Positions 45,350 to 56,614 of a DNA stretch of 64,000 nucleotides are shown here, piece after piece. Position numbers and translations under genes: made by a program. The stretch is taken from NCBI RefSeq assembly GCF_001682855.1, contig NZ_MAQW01000003.1, positions 35,793-99,792 of the forward strand, in the 5' to 3' direction. Each line of letters opens with the position of its first letter. Within the stretch, counting starts at the first letter, position 1. Under the pieces are notes generated by a model. That model had not been told where the DNA came from, did no database searches, and worked only from the letters and a program-made list of their open reading frames with translations. The DNA is from Bacillus sp. FJAT-27264 (GTDB lineage: Bacteria; Bacillota; Bacilli; Paenibacillales; Paenibacillaceae).

Positions 45350-47236
45350 GTGAGGAAAAGTCTCATTATGAAAAACAGTTTGATATTCTTACTAATATTC
45401 ACTGTACTATTTCCAGGATTAACAAATGCAAATGCAAAGACTAAGGAATTGGAAATAAGAATTGATGATGTTACACTCGCCTATAACAGTCAGAAACCAG
45501 AAATAGTGAACGGAGTATTCATGTCGCCTTACACCCCCGTTCTAAAGCAAATGAATTTAAAATATGAATGGGATGCTAAGGATCAGACACTGACAATCGA
45601 AAATAAAAAAATCAAGCTCCGACTAAATATCGGCAGCCCAAAAGCCCTCTTAAATGGAAAATCATTTACTTTAGCCGCCAATCCTCAGTTGAGAAAAGGA
45701 AACATTTACATTCCAGTAGTGTCAGTTGCACGTGCATTTGGTGCTCAAGTACAAATTTGGGATTCCAATCCTTCTTCAAGGATCCTTGTAATTTCTTATG
45801 CGGATCATGGGAAGATGATTCGTGCGTTGGTAAATAACGATTACTCTATGGTTAAAAAATTGATTGATGATGGAATAGATCTGAAGTATGTAGATAAAGA
45901 TAAAAAAAATTATTTACATCATGCCGCTTCATTCTCATCAGTTCAAATAAATAGGTTACTTTTAGAGAGTGGTGTGCCCGTTAATCAACTAGACAAATAT
46001 GACTTTACACCCTTAATTCCAGCAATTCTATTTTCTAATGAAGACGTTGTAAAACTACTTGCGCCATATACAGATTTATCTTATAAAATCCCCCCTATGA
46101 ATAATTCTTATCTCGACTATGCTAAAAGTGAAGTGGAATCAAAGAAGAAATATGGAAGAGAAGATACGCTAAAGCAGGCAGAGTCCATTGTTGCGTATCT
46201 TGAGGAAGTTATGGGGGTCAGTCTATCAGCAGATGTCTCGTCTACATCCTCTTCAGATGTATCATCGAAATCCCCTGCTGATGTGGGGCAAACGGTAATT
46301 ACCAATATTACAGTAAGCTCCAACAATAAAAAATCAATCGGTATTACTGTAGAAAAGGTTTTAAGTGGGTCGCAGGCTTGGAAAAAGGTTGCTGAATCTT
46401 CCTCTTTTAATTCACGCCCAACTGAGGGTAAAGAATATCTTGCCATATTAGTTCGGATTGATTTGGATTACGACACGAAAAAGTTTACTTCGACATATGA
46501 TGTTCCGAGTAAATACGATTTCTATCTGGCGGATGATAAAGGTGTTGGATATTATCAACCAAACTTGTATTCCACTCCCTCTCCACAGTTTGATATTCGT
46601 CTAGACGATAAAAAAGATACCACCAGTTGGCTCATCTATAGTGTGCCAGAAAATGTGGCATTGGATAATTTAATATTGAGCTATAGAGAAGCAAAATCGA
46701 AGGATTCAGTCTATTTCCGACTGCGCATCACACCTGAAGTCGATAAAACAGTCGACCTTAGTCAAGTGCAGCTTCCTGCAACGATAAGTTCCACTCCAAC
46801 TGTAAATGAACTGAATATGATTCTGAATCAAAATTTCAGCACAGTGTACAACACGTCTCAGGGTGATTTGTCCTTGCAATATGACGTTAGAAAAAATGAT
46901 TTAAGCAGCGTTCCATATGATTACTTCATAAATTCAAAAGTTGAATCAGCAAAATATTATGATTTGCAATATGGAAACTCTATTACTGAGGAACAGCGTA
47001 AATTAACTTTCCAACAGCTAAAAGACCATCAAGAAAAGATCGGATTAACCCTGACTGCTCTGTATCCTAACGTTAAATTTACAGGCTCATATTATGAGTC
47101 GTGGTATAAATATCCACATTTAAAGGTTGGTTTTAACTCGAAAAGTCTGTATGAATGGAGTAATTACGATGTACCCACTTCATTGACAAATTCTTACTAT
47201 GAAACGAAGCCTTCATTCTTTAGATGGAAAAATTGA
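45350..47236 (+). CDS. Secreted stalk-domain / ankyrin protein
   Basis: 628 residues from GTG 45350, chosen because AAGGAGA (45337-45343) is 6 bp away; the in-frame GTG 45332 lies upstream of that site. Signal peptide (about 1-30, ending TNANAK), a copper amine oxidase N-terminal stalk domain (about 33-155), an ankyrin-like stretch (about 160-255, with DDGIDLKYVDKDKKNYLHHA), a DUF4352-like beta domain (about 310-465), and a C-terminal module (about 480-628). That module starts TPTVNELNMILNQNFSTV, similar to the C-terminal start of the 4600-5526 protein. Function unknown. Confidence 0.82.
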   Translation: MRKSLIMKNSLIFLLIFTVLFPGLTNANAKTKELEIRIDDVTLAYNSQKPEIVNGVFMSPYTPVLKQMNLKYEWDAKDQTLTIENKKIKLRLNIGSPKALLNGKSFTLAANPQLRKGNIYIPVVSVARAFGAQVQIWDSNPSSRILVISYADHGKMIRALVNNDYSMVKKLIDDGIDLKYVDKDKKNYLHHAASFSSVQINRLLLESGVPVNQLDKYDFTPLIPAILFSNEDVVKLLAPYTDLSYKIPPMNNSYLDYAKSEVESKKKYGREDTLKQAESIVAYLEEVMGVSLSADVSSTSSSDVSSKSPADVGQTVITNITVSSNNKKSIGITVEKVLSGSQAWKKVAESSSFNSRPTEGKEYLAILVRIDLDYDTKKFTSTYDVPSKYDFYLADDKGVGYYQPNLYSTPSPQFDIRLDDKKDTTSWLIYSVPENVALDNLILSYREAKSKDSVYFRLRITPEVDKTVDLSQVQLPATISSTPTVNELNMILNQNFSTVYNTSQGDLSLQYDVRKNDLSSVPYDYFINSKVESAKYYDLQYGNSITEEQRKLTFQQLKDHQEKIGLTLTALYPNVKFTGSYYESWYKYPHLKVGFNSKSLYEWSNYDVPTSLTNSYYETKPSFFRWKN

Positions 47237-47254
47237 AGTTGTGGTATTGGCAGC

Positions 47255-47284
47255 AGTCCCCGGATCAAATTTGATTCGGGGATT
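47255..47284. terminator. Bidirectional terminator
   Basis: AGTCCCCGGATCAAA / TTTGATTCGGGGATT between the convergent stalk/ankyrin gene and rph, with T-rich sequence to the right. Confidence 0.8.
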
Positions 47285-47310
47285 CTTTCTTTTGCATTAC
47301 AAATTCACCC

Positions 47311-49923
<2,613 letters not shown>

Positions 49924-50035
49924 CTAACCATTCATTTGAGGAAAAAACATTTGACAAGACTTTGGTCAGCATAGTAAGATTAATATATATGATAGTTTTT
50001 CTGTGCCTGTTTACTAATTGAAAAGTCGCGTTCAG

Positions 50036-50064
50036 ATTATATCATCTAGTCTGGTCATGTGCAA
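50036..50064 (-). promoter_or_regulatory. Candidate promoter of rph
   Basis: On the minus strand TATAAT (50036-50041) with TTGCAC 17 bp upstream (50059-50064). The -10 is exact and the -35 is weak. The 120-bp leader to the ATG is long. I do not see a clear copy of the rifamycin-associated element known from actinobacteria. Confidence 0.5.
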
Positions 50065-50070
50065 TATAGA

Positions 50071-50104
50071 AAGAACCTGAATGAAAGATTCAGGTTCTTT
50101 TTTT
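50071..50104. terminator. Terminator between rph and the kinase gene
   Basis: AAGAACCTGAAT / ATTCAGGTTCTT. The rightward side carries the longer T-run, but no rightward gene precedes it; it most likely ends the leftward kinase gene that stops at 50129. Confidence 0.65.
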
Positions 50105-50128
50105 GTTTTTTCGCTATCTTTAGTGCAT

Positions 50129-51223
50129 TCAAGAATCATGGACCTCGCCTGCAGCTTCTTTCAAAGCATACTCAAAGGGCTCTTCACACGAATAAATCTC
50201 ATGAAAAAATCCCATGTACGGAATATCATCCTCCATACATTTTATTAAATAGGACAGTGCCTCATCACACTCTGGCTCTTCACCGGCGTGTCGCATACAC
50301 TCGAATGCATCTACTATATTTTCCATGAGATTTATTTGGATGAATAGTGGTAGCTGATCCAGCATCGCATCTCCGATATTGGTCTCGGATCGATATCCCT
50401 CGAGGCAGACTTTGAAATAATCATCCATAAACTTTTTACGTTTGTTGGCGTCTGGTTCAAACTGTATCCAGCCCACTCCGTTGCTCCAGATCGACGCCAG
50501 GTCACACATATACCAACAGAAACACGTATTATCAAAGTCATATACAGTGATTTGCCCGGTATCAAAATCGATATGATAATTCCCATCCCCGTAATCAAAA
50601 TGAATCATACCATAGGATTCATTGCTTCGTTCCAATCCCTCCACTGTGGAAAGAAGCGCTACCAGCTTTTCCTTCAACCGAGATAAGGAATCGGGAATCA
50701 ATTTTTCAATATATTCTGCGTTATATTTATCTAAAAAGCTATATCGGCGCTGGACTGGCGTATATCCTTTCGACAACTGATGCAGCTTACCCAGGGTTTT
50801 ACCGCAGTTATAATAATATTCGGTAATGGGAACGCCTTCCCGATACTGATAATTCGTTTCCACCAGATGCTTACCCTTGGCCTTTTCAAACAGGCAGACA
50901 AAAAAAGTGTGATTATGATGAGTGATCTCTTCCAGCAGATTCCCCGTCCGGGAATTGACTACATTCGATACGCTGCCGCCATGCTCGAATAAATATCTGA
51001 TGTACTGGACTTCGGCCAGAAAATCTTCCCGGCTCCTGTCATTCAAAAAGGCGATTCGGAGTATTTTGGCATCAGCGCCGTCTTTTTCATAGTTATAAGC
51101 GATATTCCGCCCTCCGTCATGTGGGTTAATCCGGCTGATCTCATAACCCTCCAAGCCATATAGCTCTGATACTAATGGAAGCAAATAGGTATCACCAATT
51201 TGAACAACTTCGTCATAAGTCAT
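50129..51223 (-). CDS. Phosphotransferase (APH / choline-kinase-like family)
   Basis: 364 residues. A kinase fold with N-lobe (about 1-110) and C-lobe containing the catalytic MIHFDYGDGNYHID motif and the VYDFDN metal-binding segment, as in APH(3') and homoserine-kinase-like enzymes. An antibiotic or small-alcohol kinase is possible, but substrate prediction from this family is unreliable. AAAGGGG precedes ATG 51223. Confidence 0.82.
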   Translation of the reverse strand: MTYDEVVQIGDTYLLPLVSELYGLEGYEISRINPHDGGRNIAYNYEKDGADAKILRIAFLNDRSREDFLAEVQYIRYLFEHGGSVSNVVNSRTGNLLEEITHHNHTFFVCLFEKAKGKHLVETNYQYREGVPITEYYYNCGKTLGKLHQLSKGYTPVQRRYSFLDKYNAEYIEKLIPDSLSRLKEKLVALLSTVEGLERSNESYGMIHFDYGDGNYHIDFDTGQITVYDFDNTCFCWYMCDLASIWSNGVGWIQFEPDANKRKKFMDDYFKVCLEGYRSETNIGDAMLDQLPLFIQINLMENIVDAFECMRHAGEEPECDEALSYLIKCMEDDIPYMGFFHEIYSCEEPFEYALKEAAGEVHDS

Positions 51224-51400
51224 AACATTTCCCCTTTAACCAATCATTTGTTTAAAACCCAATCCTTTTGAACTATATCTATATTTTACTAACAAATTCC
51301 TGTAAATGGGAGAGTGGAAAACAATTAAAACTGATTGATCCTGTTCGCGAGAATCACCTGACACCCAGCAACGAACAGTTAAACACCACTCTTTATACAA

Positions 51401-51435
51401 AAAAGCCACATCAGATATTATTCTAATGTGACTTT
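51401..51435 (-). terminator. Terminator of the bioY-ecf operon
   Basis: AAAAGCCACAT / AATGTGACTTT, with a T-tract on the minus strand, just past the EcfT stop. Confidence 0.75.
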
Positions 51436-51468
51436 ATAATACGATTTGCTTTATTGTTCTTTTGCAAC

Positions 51469-52257
51469 TCACAGGTAAAGGATAAGCAATACAAAAGCAA
51501 GCGTTAGTCCGCCAGCGACATAATCCACCTGCGCGAAATTCAGCTCCTTATAGGATGTCCGGCCTCTCCCATCCCCGTAGGCTCTTGCATCGATCGCTAA
51601 AGACAGTTGCTCCGCCCGCTGAATCGTTGTAACGAATAGCGGGATCAATATTGAAGTATAAGCAACGATCTTCTTGTAGCCTTTGGTAGACGTAGTGTCA
51701 TATCCTCTAGCCTTTCGAGCGAGCATAATGCGATCAAGCTCTTGAATGATCGTCGGAATAAACCGGATGGCAAGCACGATCATCAGTGCAAAAGCTTCGA
51801 CTGGAACACCGATGCGGGAGAGCGGTTTAAGCAGCTTTTCAAGACCCTTCGCCAGGTCCAGCGGTTTGGTTGTTAATGTGAGCACCGAAGCAAGTAAGAT
51901 CAGCAATATCATTCTCCAAACAATAAAGCTGCCGTTCTTTATCCCTTCTAGGGTCACTTTTAGAAAGAAGCCAGGCCAGAGCGGCGTTCCATCGGTCAGC
52001 AAGACATGATACAAAAAGGTGAAGGAAAGAATGAAGAGAATAGGCTTTAATCCTCTGAAGACCATTACAACCGGCAATTTAGCGGTCAGGATTAACCCTG
52101 CCACCAGGACAGTTGTCGTAATATATCCGGTAAATGTTTTAAGCAGAAGGAAACTAATCATGATTGCAAGAATGCTCAATAGTTTAGTTCGGGGATCCAG
52201 CCGGTGAATGACTGAGCCAGTATCTGCATATTGACCCAGTATGATTTTATCCATCAT
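51469..52257 (-). CDS. ecfT: ECF transporter transmembrane subunit EcfT
   Basis: 262 residues from ATG 52257 (AAGGAG upstream); a longer frame is spurious. About five helices and the two cytoplasmic Ala-Arg-Gly-type coupling motifs (A-R-K-A-R-G-Y and a later A-R-A-Y-G), which dock EcfA1/A2. It transduces ATP hydrolysis to the BioY S-component. It overlaps ecfA2 by 11 bp. Confidence 0.9.
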   Translation of the reverse strand: MMDKIILGQYADTGSVIHRLDPRTKLLSILAIMISFLLLKTFTGYITTTVLVAGLILTAKLPVVMVFRGLKPILFILSFTFLYHVLLTDGTPLWPGFFLKVTLEGIKNGSFIVWRMILLILLASVLTLTTKPLDLAKGLEKLLKPLSRIGVPVEAFALMIVLAIRFIPTIIQELDRIMLARKARGYDTTSTKGYKKIVAYTSILIPLFVTTIQRAEQLSLAIDARAYGDGRGRTSYKELNFAQVDYVAGGLTLAFVLLILYL

Positions 52258-53107
52258 GTTGAATACTCCTTGCCTGCCAGACTGATCTAACCTGCTGCAT
52301 AATGTCCTCTTCTCTGCAACTGGCTGGTTCAATAATACGGCCTGACAATTCCTCGATCAGCTTGAGGAGCTGTACAGGCTCTGGCAAAGGCAGCCCTGCT
52401 TGCTTCATGAATTCTGTATGTTGTAAAAAAAGCTCATTCGCATTCATTTGTACCAATAATCGTCCACTATTAAAGATCATAACTTCATCCGAGTATTCAG
52501 CAACGTCTTCCATCTGATGAGAGATGAAGATCACCGTTCGATTCTTTGTCCGCTGCCATGCTTTGATCTGCTCGAGAAGCGCAATCCTGCTTAAGGGATC
52601 AAGTCCAGCAGTCGGTTCATCCAGAATAAGCAACTCGGGATCTGCAATAAGCACCGAAGCAATGGCAACACGCCGCTTTTGTCCCCCGCTGAGCTGGTAT
52701 GGAGACGCGTCCAGAAGGTCTGACGAGAGCCCCATTTGATGCATCACAGATTCGATTTCAGCCTTCGTATCCCCAGTGTGACCTTTTTTTATTTTCTGAG
52801 CAAAGGCCAGCTCTTTATAAACAGTCGTTTCAAAGATTTGCTGTTCCGGATTCTGAAACACATAGCCAATCTTTGGAACGACCCTCATATTCCCTTTACT
52901 GTCTCGCGGAAGCGGCTGTTGGTTAAACGTATATTCACCACTGAATGAAGGGATCAGACCTTTTATAAGCTTGGCAAAAGTGGACTTACCGGCCCCGTTG
53001 TGACCAATAACAGAGATCCACTTTCCTTCCTGAAGCGTACAACTCAACGATTGCAGAACTTCTCTGCCGTTCATACTTACACTTACATCCTTTAATGCAT
53101 AGACCAT
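52247..53107 (-). CDS. ecfA2: ECF transporter ATPase EcfA2
   Basis: 286 residues from ATG 53107 inside the end of ecfA1. Walker A GHNGAGKST, ABC signature LSGGQKRRVAIA and Walker B LLILDEPTAG. Paired with EcfA1 as a heterodimer. The 16-bp overlap with ecfA1 implies translational coupling. Confidence 0.9.
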   Translation of the reverse strand: MVYALKDVSVSMNGREVLQSLSCTLQEGKWISVIGHNGAGKSTFAKLIKGLIPSFSGEYTFNQQPLPRDSKGNMRVVPKIGYVFQNPEQQIFETTVYKELAFAQKIKKGHTGDTKAEIESVMHQMGLSSDLLDASPYQLSGGQKRRVAIASVLIADPELLILDEPTAGLDPLSRIALLEQIKAWQRTKNRTVIFISHQMEDVAEYSDEVMIFNSGRLLVQMNANELFLQHTEFMKQAGLPLPEPVQLLKLIEELSGRIIEPASCREEDIMQQVRSVWQARSIQHDG

Positions 53108-53889
53108 AAGTTGGTGATCGTCTCCTTCCAATCAGAACCCAAGGGAACCTCTAACCCCAGTGTCTGATGCAGCCTTACAGCAAAAGGAGGAACCAACTGG
53201 TCAGTCAGGGACACGCTGTTGAATAAGGCTGACGGAGTACCATCAAAACGGATACTCCCATTACTTAGCAGTAGAACCCGATCCGCTGACAGAATCTCAT
53301 CCATGTGGTGAGTAATATGAATGATCGTCAACCCTGATTGATGAAGGGTGCGCATCACCTCAAGGATGTCTTTCCTCTCCTGCGGATCGAGCATGGAAGT
53401 AGCCTCATCGAACACCAGGATAGACGGACGCATGGCCAGAATGGCCGCAATCGCAACCCGTTGTTTCTCGCCTCCTGACAGCTGATGTGGCATCGCGTCC
53501 ATGTATTCTTCCATACGGACAGCTTGCAAAGCTTCTTGTACCCTAGGCATCATTTCTTCTCTTGGGATGCGAAGGTTCTCCAATCCGAACACGACTTCAT
53601 CTAGTACGTTTGTCGTAATAAATTGATCTTCAGGATTCTGAAAGACCAGTCCGATCTGCTCACGAATCTTTTTCAAATCCACATGCTGAAGGGTATTCAA
53701 ATGATTAAATCTTACTTGCCCTTTTCTCGGCAGTAGTAATCCGTTCATCAACTTGGCAAGTGTGGATTTCCCGCTTCCGTTCCCTCCGACGATGGCGACA
53801 AATTCTCCTTCTTGAACTTCGAAGCTCACATCTTGAATGATGGGATGCTCTCGGCGGTAATGATAATTAACTTGATCAAAAACAAGCAT
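53092..53889 (-). CDS. ecfA1: ECF transporter ATPase EcfA1
   Basis: 265 residues. Walker A GGNGSGKST, signature LSGGEKQRVAIA and Walker B SILVFDEATS. First ATPase of the pair after bioY. It lies about 125 bp behind bioY, separated by a terminator-like hairpin. Confidence 0.9.
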   Translation of the reverse strand: MLVFDQVNYHYRREHPIIQDVSFEVQEGEFVAIVGGNGSGKSTLAKLMNGLLLPRKGQVRFNHLNTLQHVDLKKIREQIGLVFQNPEDQFITTNVLDEVVFGLENLRIPREEMMPRVQEALQAVRMEEYMDAMPHQLSGGEKQRVAIAAILAMRPSILVFDEATSMLDPQERKDILEVMRTLHQSGLTIIHITHHMDEILSADRVLLLSNGSIRFDGTPSALFNSVSLTDQLVPPFAVRLHQTLGLEVPLGSDWKETITNLWSMH

Positions 53890-53930
53890 TTGTGCTGCTC
53901 CCTTCGTTACTTAGAAGCCGAGAAAAAGCC

Positions 53931-53971
53931 CTCCATCTCGGTAGTAACCAGTCTGGAAGGCTTTGGCTTTC
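53931..53971 (-). terminator. Internal terminator / attenuator between bioY and ecfA1
   Basis: On the minus strand AGCCTTCCA pairs with TGGAGGGCT and is followed by TTTTTC. It lies inside the operon, so it probably lets more bioY than ecf mRNA be made; no competing structure is evident. Confidence 0.5.
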
Positions 53972-54015
53972 GCCAAAGTGTAATCATAATAATGAGGACT
54001 ATTGAAGTAATGGTA

Positions 54016-54567
54016 CTAAGCCTGTGCTTTTTCTTCAATAGGACTAATCGCTCTAAGCTGCATCGTAATGATGGCTGCAATGACGGCTTTAATGATATCA
54101 CCTGGAACAAAGGCTATCGAACCTATTAAGGCAGCCCAAATAGACGTATTAGTGATCAGAGCCATGACAGGGGCACCAATGAGATACACCACTATTACAC
54201 CAAAAATCAGATTGATGACTACCAGCTTCCACGTTTTGACCTGCAACCAGATTTTCTCGGAAGCCCATCCGATCAGGAAGGCCGAAATCGGCCAGCTGAA
54301 TATGTATCCTGCAGACGGTCCAACCAACGCCACCAGTCCACCGTGTCCACCTGTCAACACAGGCAAACCAATAGCAACGAGAATGATGAAAAGAACAAGA
54401 CTTAAGCCGCCGGTTTTTCTACCCAGAAAACATCCAGCCAACATGACACCCAGTGTCTGGGCTGTGATTGGAACGGGAATGAAGCCGAGTGGTATAGGCG
54501 GGATCAGGCCCAGAACCGCGATTAGAGCGGCGAATAATGCAGCATAGACAAATTCTTTTGTTTTCAA
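54016..54567 (-). CDS. bioY: Biotin transporter BioY
   Basis: 183 residues from TTG 54567, decided by GGAGGT 7 bp upstream. The ATG at 54582 overlaps that very ribosome site and would add five residues. Six helices, with the BioY signatures GFIPVPITAQTLGVMLAGC and the GAPVMALITN segment. It is the S-component that binds biotin, powered by the downstream EcfT/A1/A2. A BirA-box-like site lies over its promoter. Confidence 0.92.
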   Translation of the reverse strand: MKTKEFVYAALFAALIAVLGLIPPIPLGFIPVPITAQTLGVMLAGCFLGRKTGGLSLVLFIILVAIGLPVLTGGHGGLVALVGPSAGYIFSWPISAFLIGWASEKIWLQVKTWKLVVINLIFGVIVVYLIGAPVMALITNTSIWAALIGSIAFVPGDIIKAVIAAIITMQLRAISPIEEKAQA

Positions 54568-54633
54568 GAAATAGACCTCCATTGGGAACGTAAAATGTAT
54601 TTGATTAAGCTAACGACCTGTTCCATACGCTGA

Positions 54634-54662
54634 ATTATAATAGAGTGAATTTCAATTGTAAA
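54634..54662 (-). promoter_or_regulatory. Sigma-A promoter of bioY
   Basis: On the minus strand TTTACA (54657-54662), 17-bp spacer, TATAAT (54634-54639). The -35 lies within the BirA-type operator, so a bound repressor would exclude polymerase. Confidence 0.8.
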
Positions 54663-54687
54663 CCTAAATTTATTGAAGGTTCACAAT
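54655..54687. promoter_or_regulatory. BirA-box-like operator
   Basis: ATTGTAAACC (54655-54664), 13-bp spacer, GGTTCACAAT (54678-54687): a 9-of-10 inverted repeat like the Bacillus BirA box (TTGTTAACC and spaced inverse). It overlaps the bioY -35 and faces birA, whose product would bind it when charged with biotinyl-AMP. Confidence 0.78.
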
Positions 54688-54804
54688 CAAACACTTAAAC
54701 AGATCATTCATGTGCTTAACTTTTGTAACTGGTTATTGACTGGCTAAGCATGTTAAAATATAGGGATAAGGTTGTTAGGCATATATTAGTGGGGGTTTAT
54801 TGCC

Positions 54805-55788
54805 ATGACGGTAAAAGAACGTATTCTAGCTTTACTCGACGGCAACAGAGGCGAATATATCTCCGGCGAGGAGATAGCTGGACAGCTATCCGTTACACGC
54901 AGTGCTGTTTGGAAGTCGATCAAATCGCTGCAGAACGAAGGTTACTCCATAACGGCTGTAACAAATAAAGGGTACTCTCTATCACCTAATACGGATATTC
55001 TATCCGCTGTTGCAATTTCGAATTATTTAAAGATGGAGTGTAAAGATCTACATATTGAAGTCCTCAAAACAGTACCGTCAACAAATGAATCCGTTAAAAA
55101 ACTTGCCTTGAACGGAGCGGCTGAAGGCATAGTGATCCTTTCGGAGGAACAGACAGCCGGACGCGGTAGAAAAAGCCGGCAGTTCTTTTCTCCCTCAGGA
55201 ACAGGGATCTATATGAGCATCCTCCTACGTCCGAAGATCTCAGCGCAAGATTCTTTTCTTCTCACGACATCCGCCGCAGTCGCTGTTTCGATGGCCATCG
55301 AGAGTGTAGCCCATAAGGACACGCAGATAAAATGGGTTAACGATGTGTTCATGGATGGTAAAAAGGTCTGCGGAATCCTTACTGAAGCCGCTCTTTCAGT
55401 GGAAAGTGGCTTGCTAGACTATGCTGTGCTTGGCATTGGAATTAATGTATCACTGCCCTCTCACGGATTTCCTGAAGAGATTACAGATATTGCTACGTCC
55501 GTATTTTCAGATGACAAGAACAGTGGGGATCTTCGAAACCGACTAGCGGCAGAGATCCTCAATAATTTCATGATTTTCTATACACGTTTGACGGACAGGC
55601 TATTTCTGTCTGAGTATAAGAAACGTATATTTTTTCTTGGCAAAGCGGTAACTGTACTGAAAGAGAACAAACAATGCCAGGCAACAGCCATTGATATTGA
55701 TGACAACTGTCGCCTCAAAGTCAGGTATGAGAATGGCGAAGAGGAATATCTTTCAAGCGGAGAAGTTAGTATTAAAGTTAATGGATAG
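54805..55788 (+). CDS. birA: Bifunctional biotin ligase / biotin operon repressor
   Basis: 327 residues. N-terminal winged helix (about 1-65, ISGEEIAGQLSVTRSAVWKS), biotin-protein ligase catalytic core (about 85-260, with GRGRKSRQFFSPSGTGIYMS and KWVNDVF) and a C-terminal SH3-like domain (about 275-325). It attaches biotin to acyl-CoA carboxylases and represses biotin uptake. It is divergent from bioY, whose promoter carries the matching operator. Confidence 0.95.
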   Translation: MTVKERILALLDGNRGEYISGEEIAGQLSVTRSAVWKSIKSLQNEGYSITAVTNKGYSLSPNTDILSAVAISNYLKMECKDLHIEVLKTVPSTNESVKKLALNGAAEGIVILSEEQTAGRGRKSRQFFSPSGTGIYMSILLRPKISAQDSFLLTTSAAVAVSMAIESVAHKDTQIKWVNDVFMDGKKVCGILTEAALSVESGLLDYAVLGIGINVSLPSHGFPEEITDIATSVFSDDKNSGDLRNRLAAEILNNFMIFYTRLTDRLFLSEYKKRIFFLGKAVTVLKENKQCQATAIDIDDNCRLKVRYENGEEEYLSSGEVSIKVNG

Positions 55789-55790
55789 AG

Positions 55791-55818
55791 AGCCCCAGCC
55801 AATTGGCTGGGGTTTTGT
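55791..55818 (+). terminator. Terminator of birA
   Basis: AGCCCCAGCC / GGCTGGGG around AATT, with a TTTTG tail. Almost the same stem recurs after the MFS gene at 58699-58727. Confidence 0.8.
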
Positions 55819-55888
55819 TGTACTCAAGGAGCTTAAGAACCGTATCCATCTGGCTAGCAAAAGGTATATTTTAAAATTATTCTTTACT

Positions 55889-55902
55889 GATCGTTCCCAT
55901 AA
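55889..55902. promoter_or_regulatory. TetR operator-like site 1
   Basis: GATCGTTCCCATAA, 13 of 14 identical to GATCATTCCCATAA at 56536-56549. It lies about 30 bp before the TetR gene; the second copy lies before the SDR gene. Shared sites in front of the regulator and its neighbour suggest that the TetR protein controls both. Confidence 0.6.
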
Positions 55903-55932
55903 TGATAAGATGTCTTCGGGAGGTGATCATGA

Positions 55933-56511
55933 ATGACAAGAAGCAAAGAATATGACGAGAATGCAGTTCTTCATAAGGCCATGCAACTCTTCTGGGAACA
56001 AGGTTATGAAAAAACATCCATGTCTGATCTTGTAGCGCATATGAGAGTTCATAGAAGAAGCCTATATGATACCTTCAAGGATAAGCATACATTGTTTCTT
56101 AAGGCCTTAGATCATTACGGAGAAATAACGGATAGCACTCTTCAAGAAGGAATTGAACAATCTGAAACAGCTACTCAAGCGTTACATTTCATTTTCAAGT
56201 ATACGATTGATAACATTGATGATGTTCCTACGGGTTGTCTATTTGTAAATGCAGCAGTGGAATTAGCAATGCATGATGCTGATGCCGATGCCAAGACCAT
56301 TGAAGGATTTGAAAAACAAGAACAGCTACTCACATCTATTATTCGGTGGGGTCAGCATAACAAGGAATTCACATCTGATTATGATGCCAAAGAACTTGGA
56401 GAGTCTTTGCATAATACGCTATTGGGATTCAGAGTAATGAGACGTACATCGACAAGTAAGGATAAGCTTCATCGTTTAGCCGCCCTATCTTTGAGGTATT
56501 TAGAGTATTGA
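55933..56511 (+). CDS. TetR family transcriptional regulator
   Basis: 192 residues. N-terminal HTH (about 10-55, KTSMSDLVAHMRVHRRSLYD) and a ligand-binding helical domain to residue 190. AGGTGATC is just upstream. The neighbour SDR and MFS genes, together with a repeated operator-like site, suggest a locally controlled detoxification unit. Confidence 0.9.
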   Translation: MTRSKEYDENAVLHKAMQLFWEQGYEKTSMSDLVAHMRVHRRSLYDTFKDKHTLFLKALDHYGEITDSTLQEGIEQSETATQALHFIFKYTIDNIDDVPTGCLFVNAAVELAMHDADADAKTIEGFEKQEQLLTSIIRWGQHNKEFTSDYDAKELGESLHNTLLGFRVMRRTSTSKDKLHRLAALSLRYLEY

Positions 56512-56535
56512 ATTTTTTTTGCCCTTAATGAGAAC

Positions 56536-56549
56536 GATCATTCCCATAA
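56536..56549. promoter_or_regulatory. TetR operator-like site 2
   Basis: GATCATTCCCATAA, with the near-palindrome GAACGATCATTC extending to the left. It lies about 65 bp before the SDR gene. Confidence 0.55.
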
Positions 56550-56614
56550 ACTTTTCTCGTTCCTGACATCTCACCCCACCCACATTTTTTTCAATAAAAG
56601 GAGACGATTTAGAA

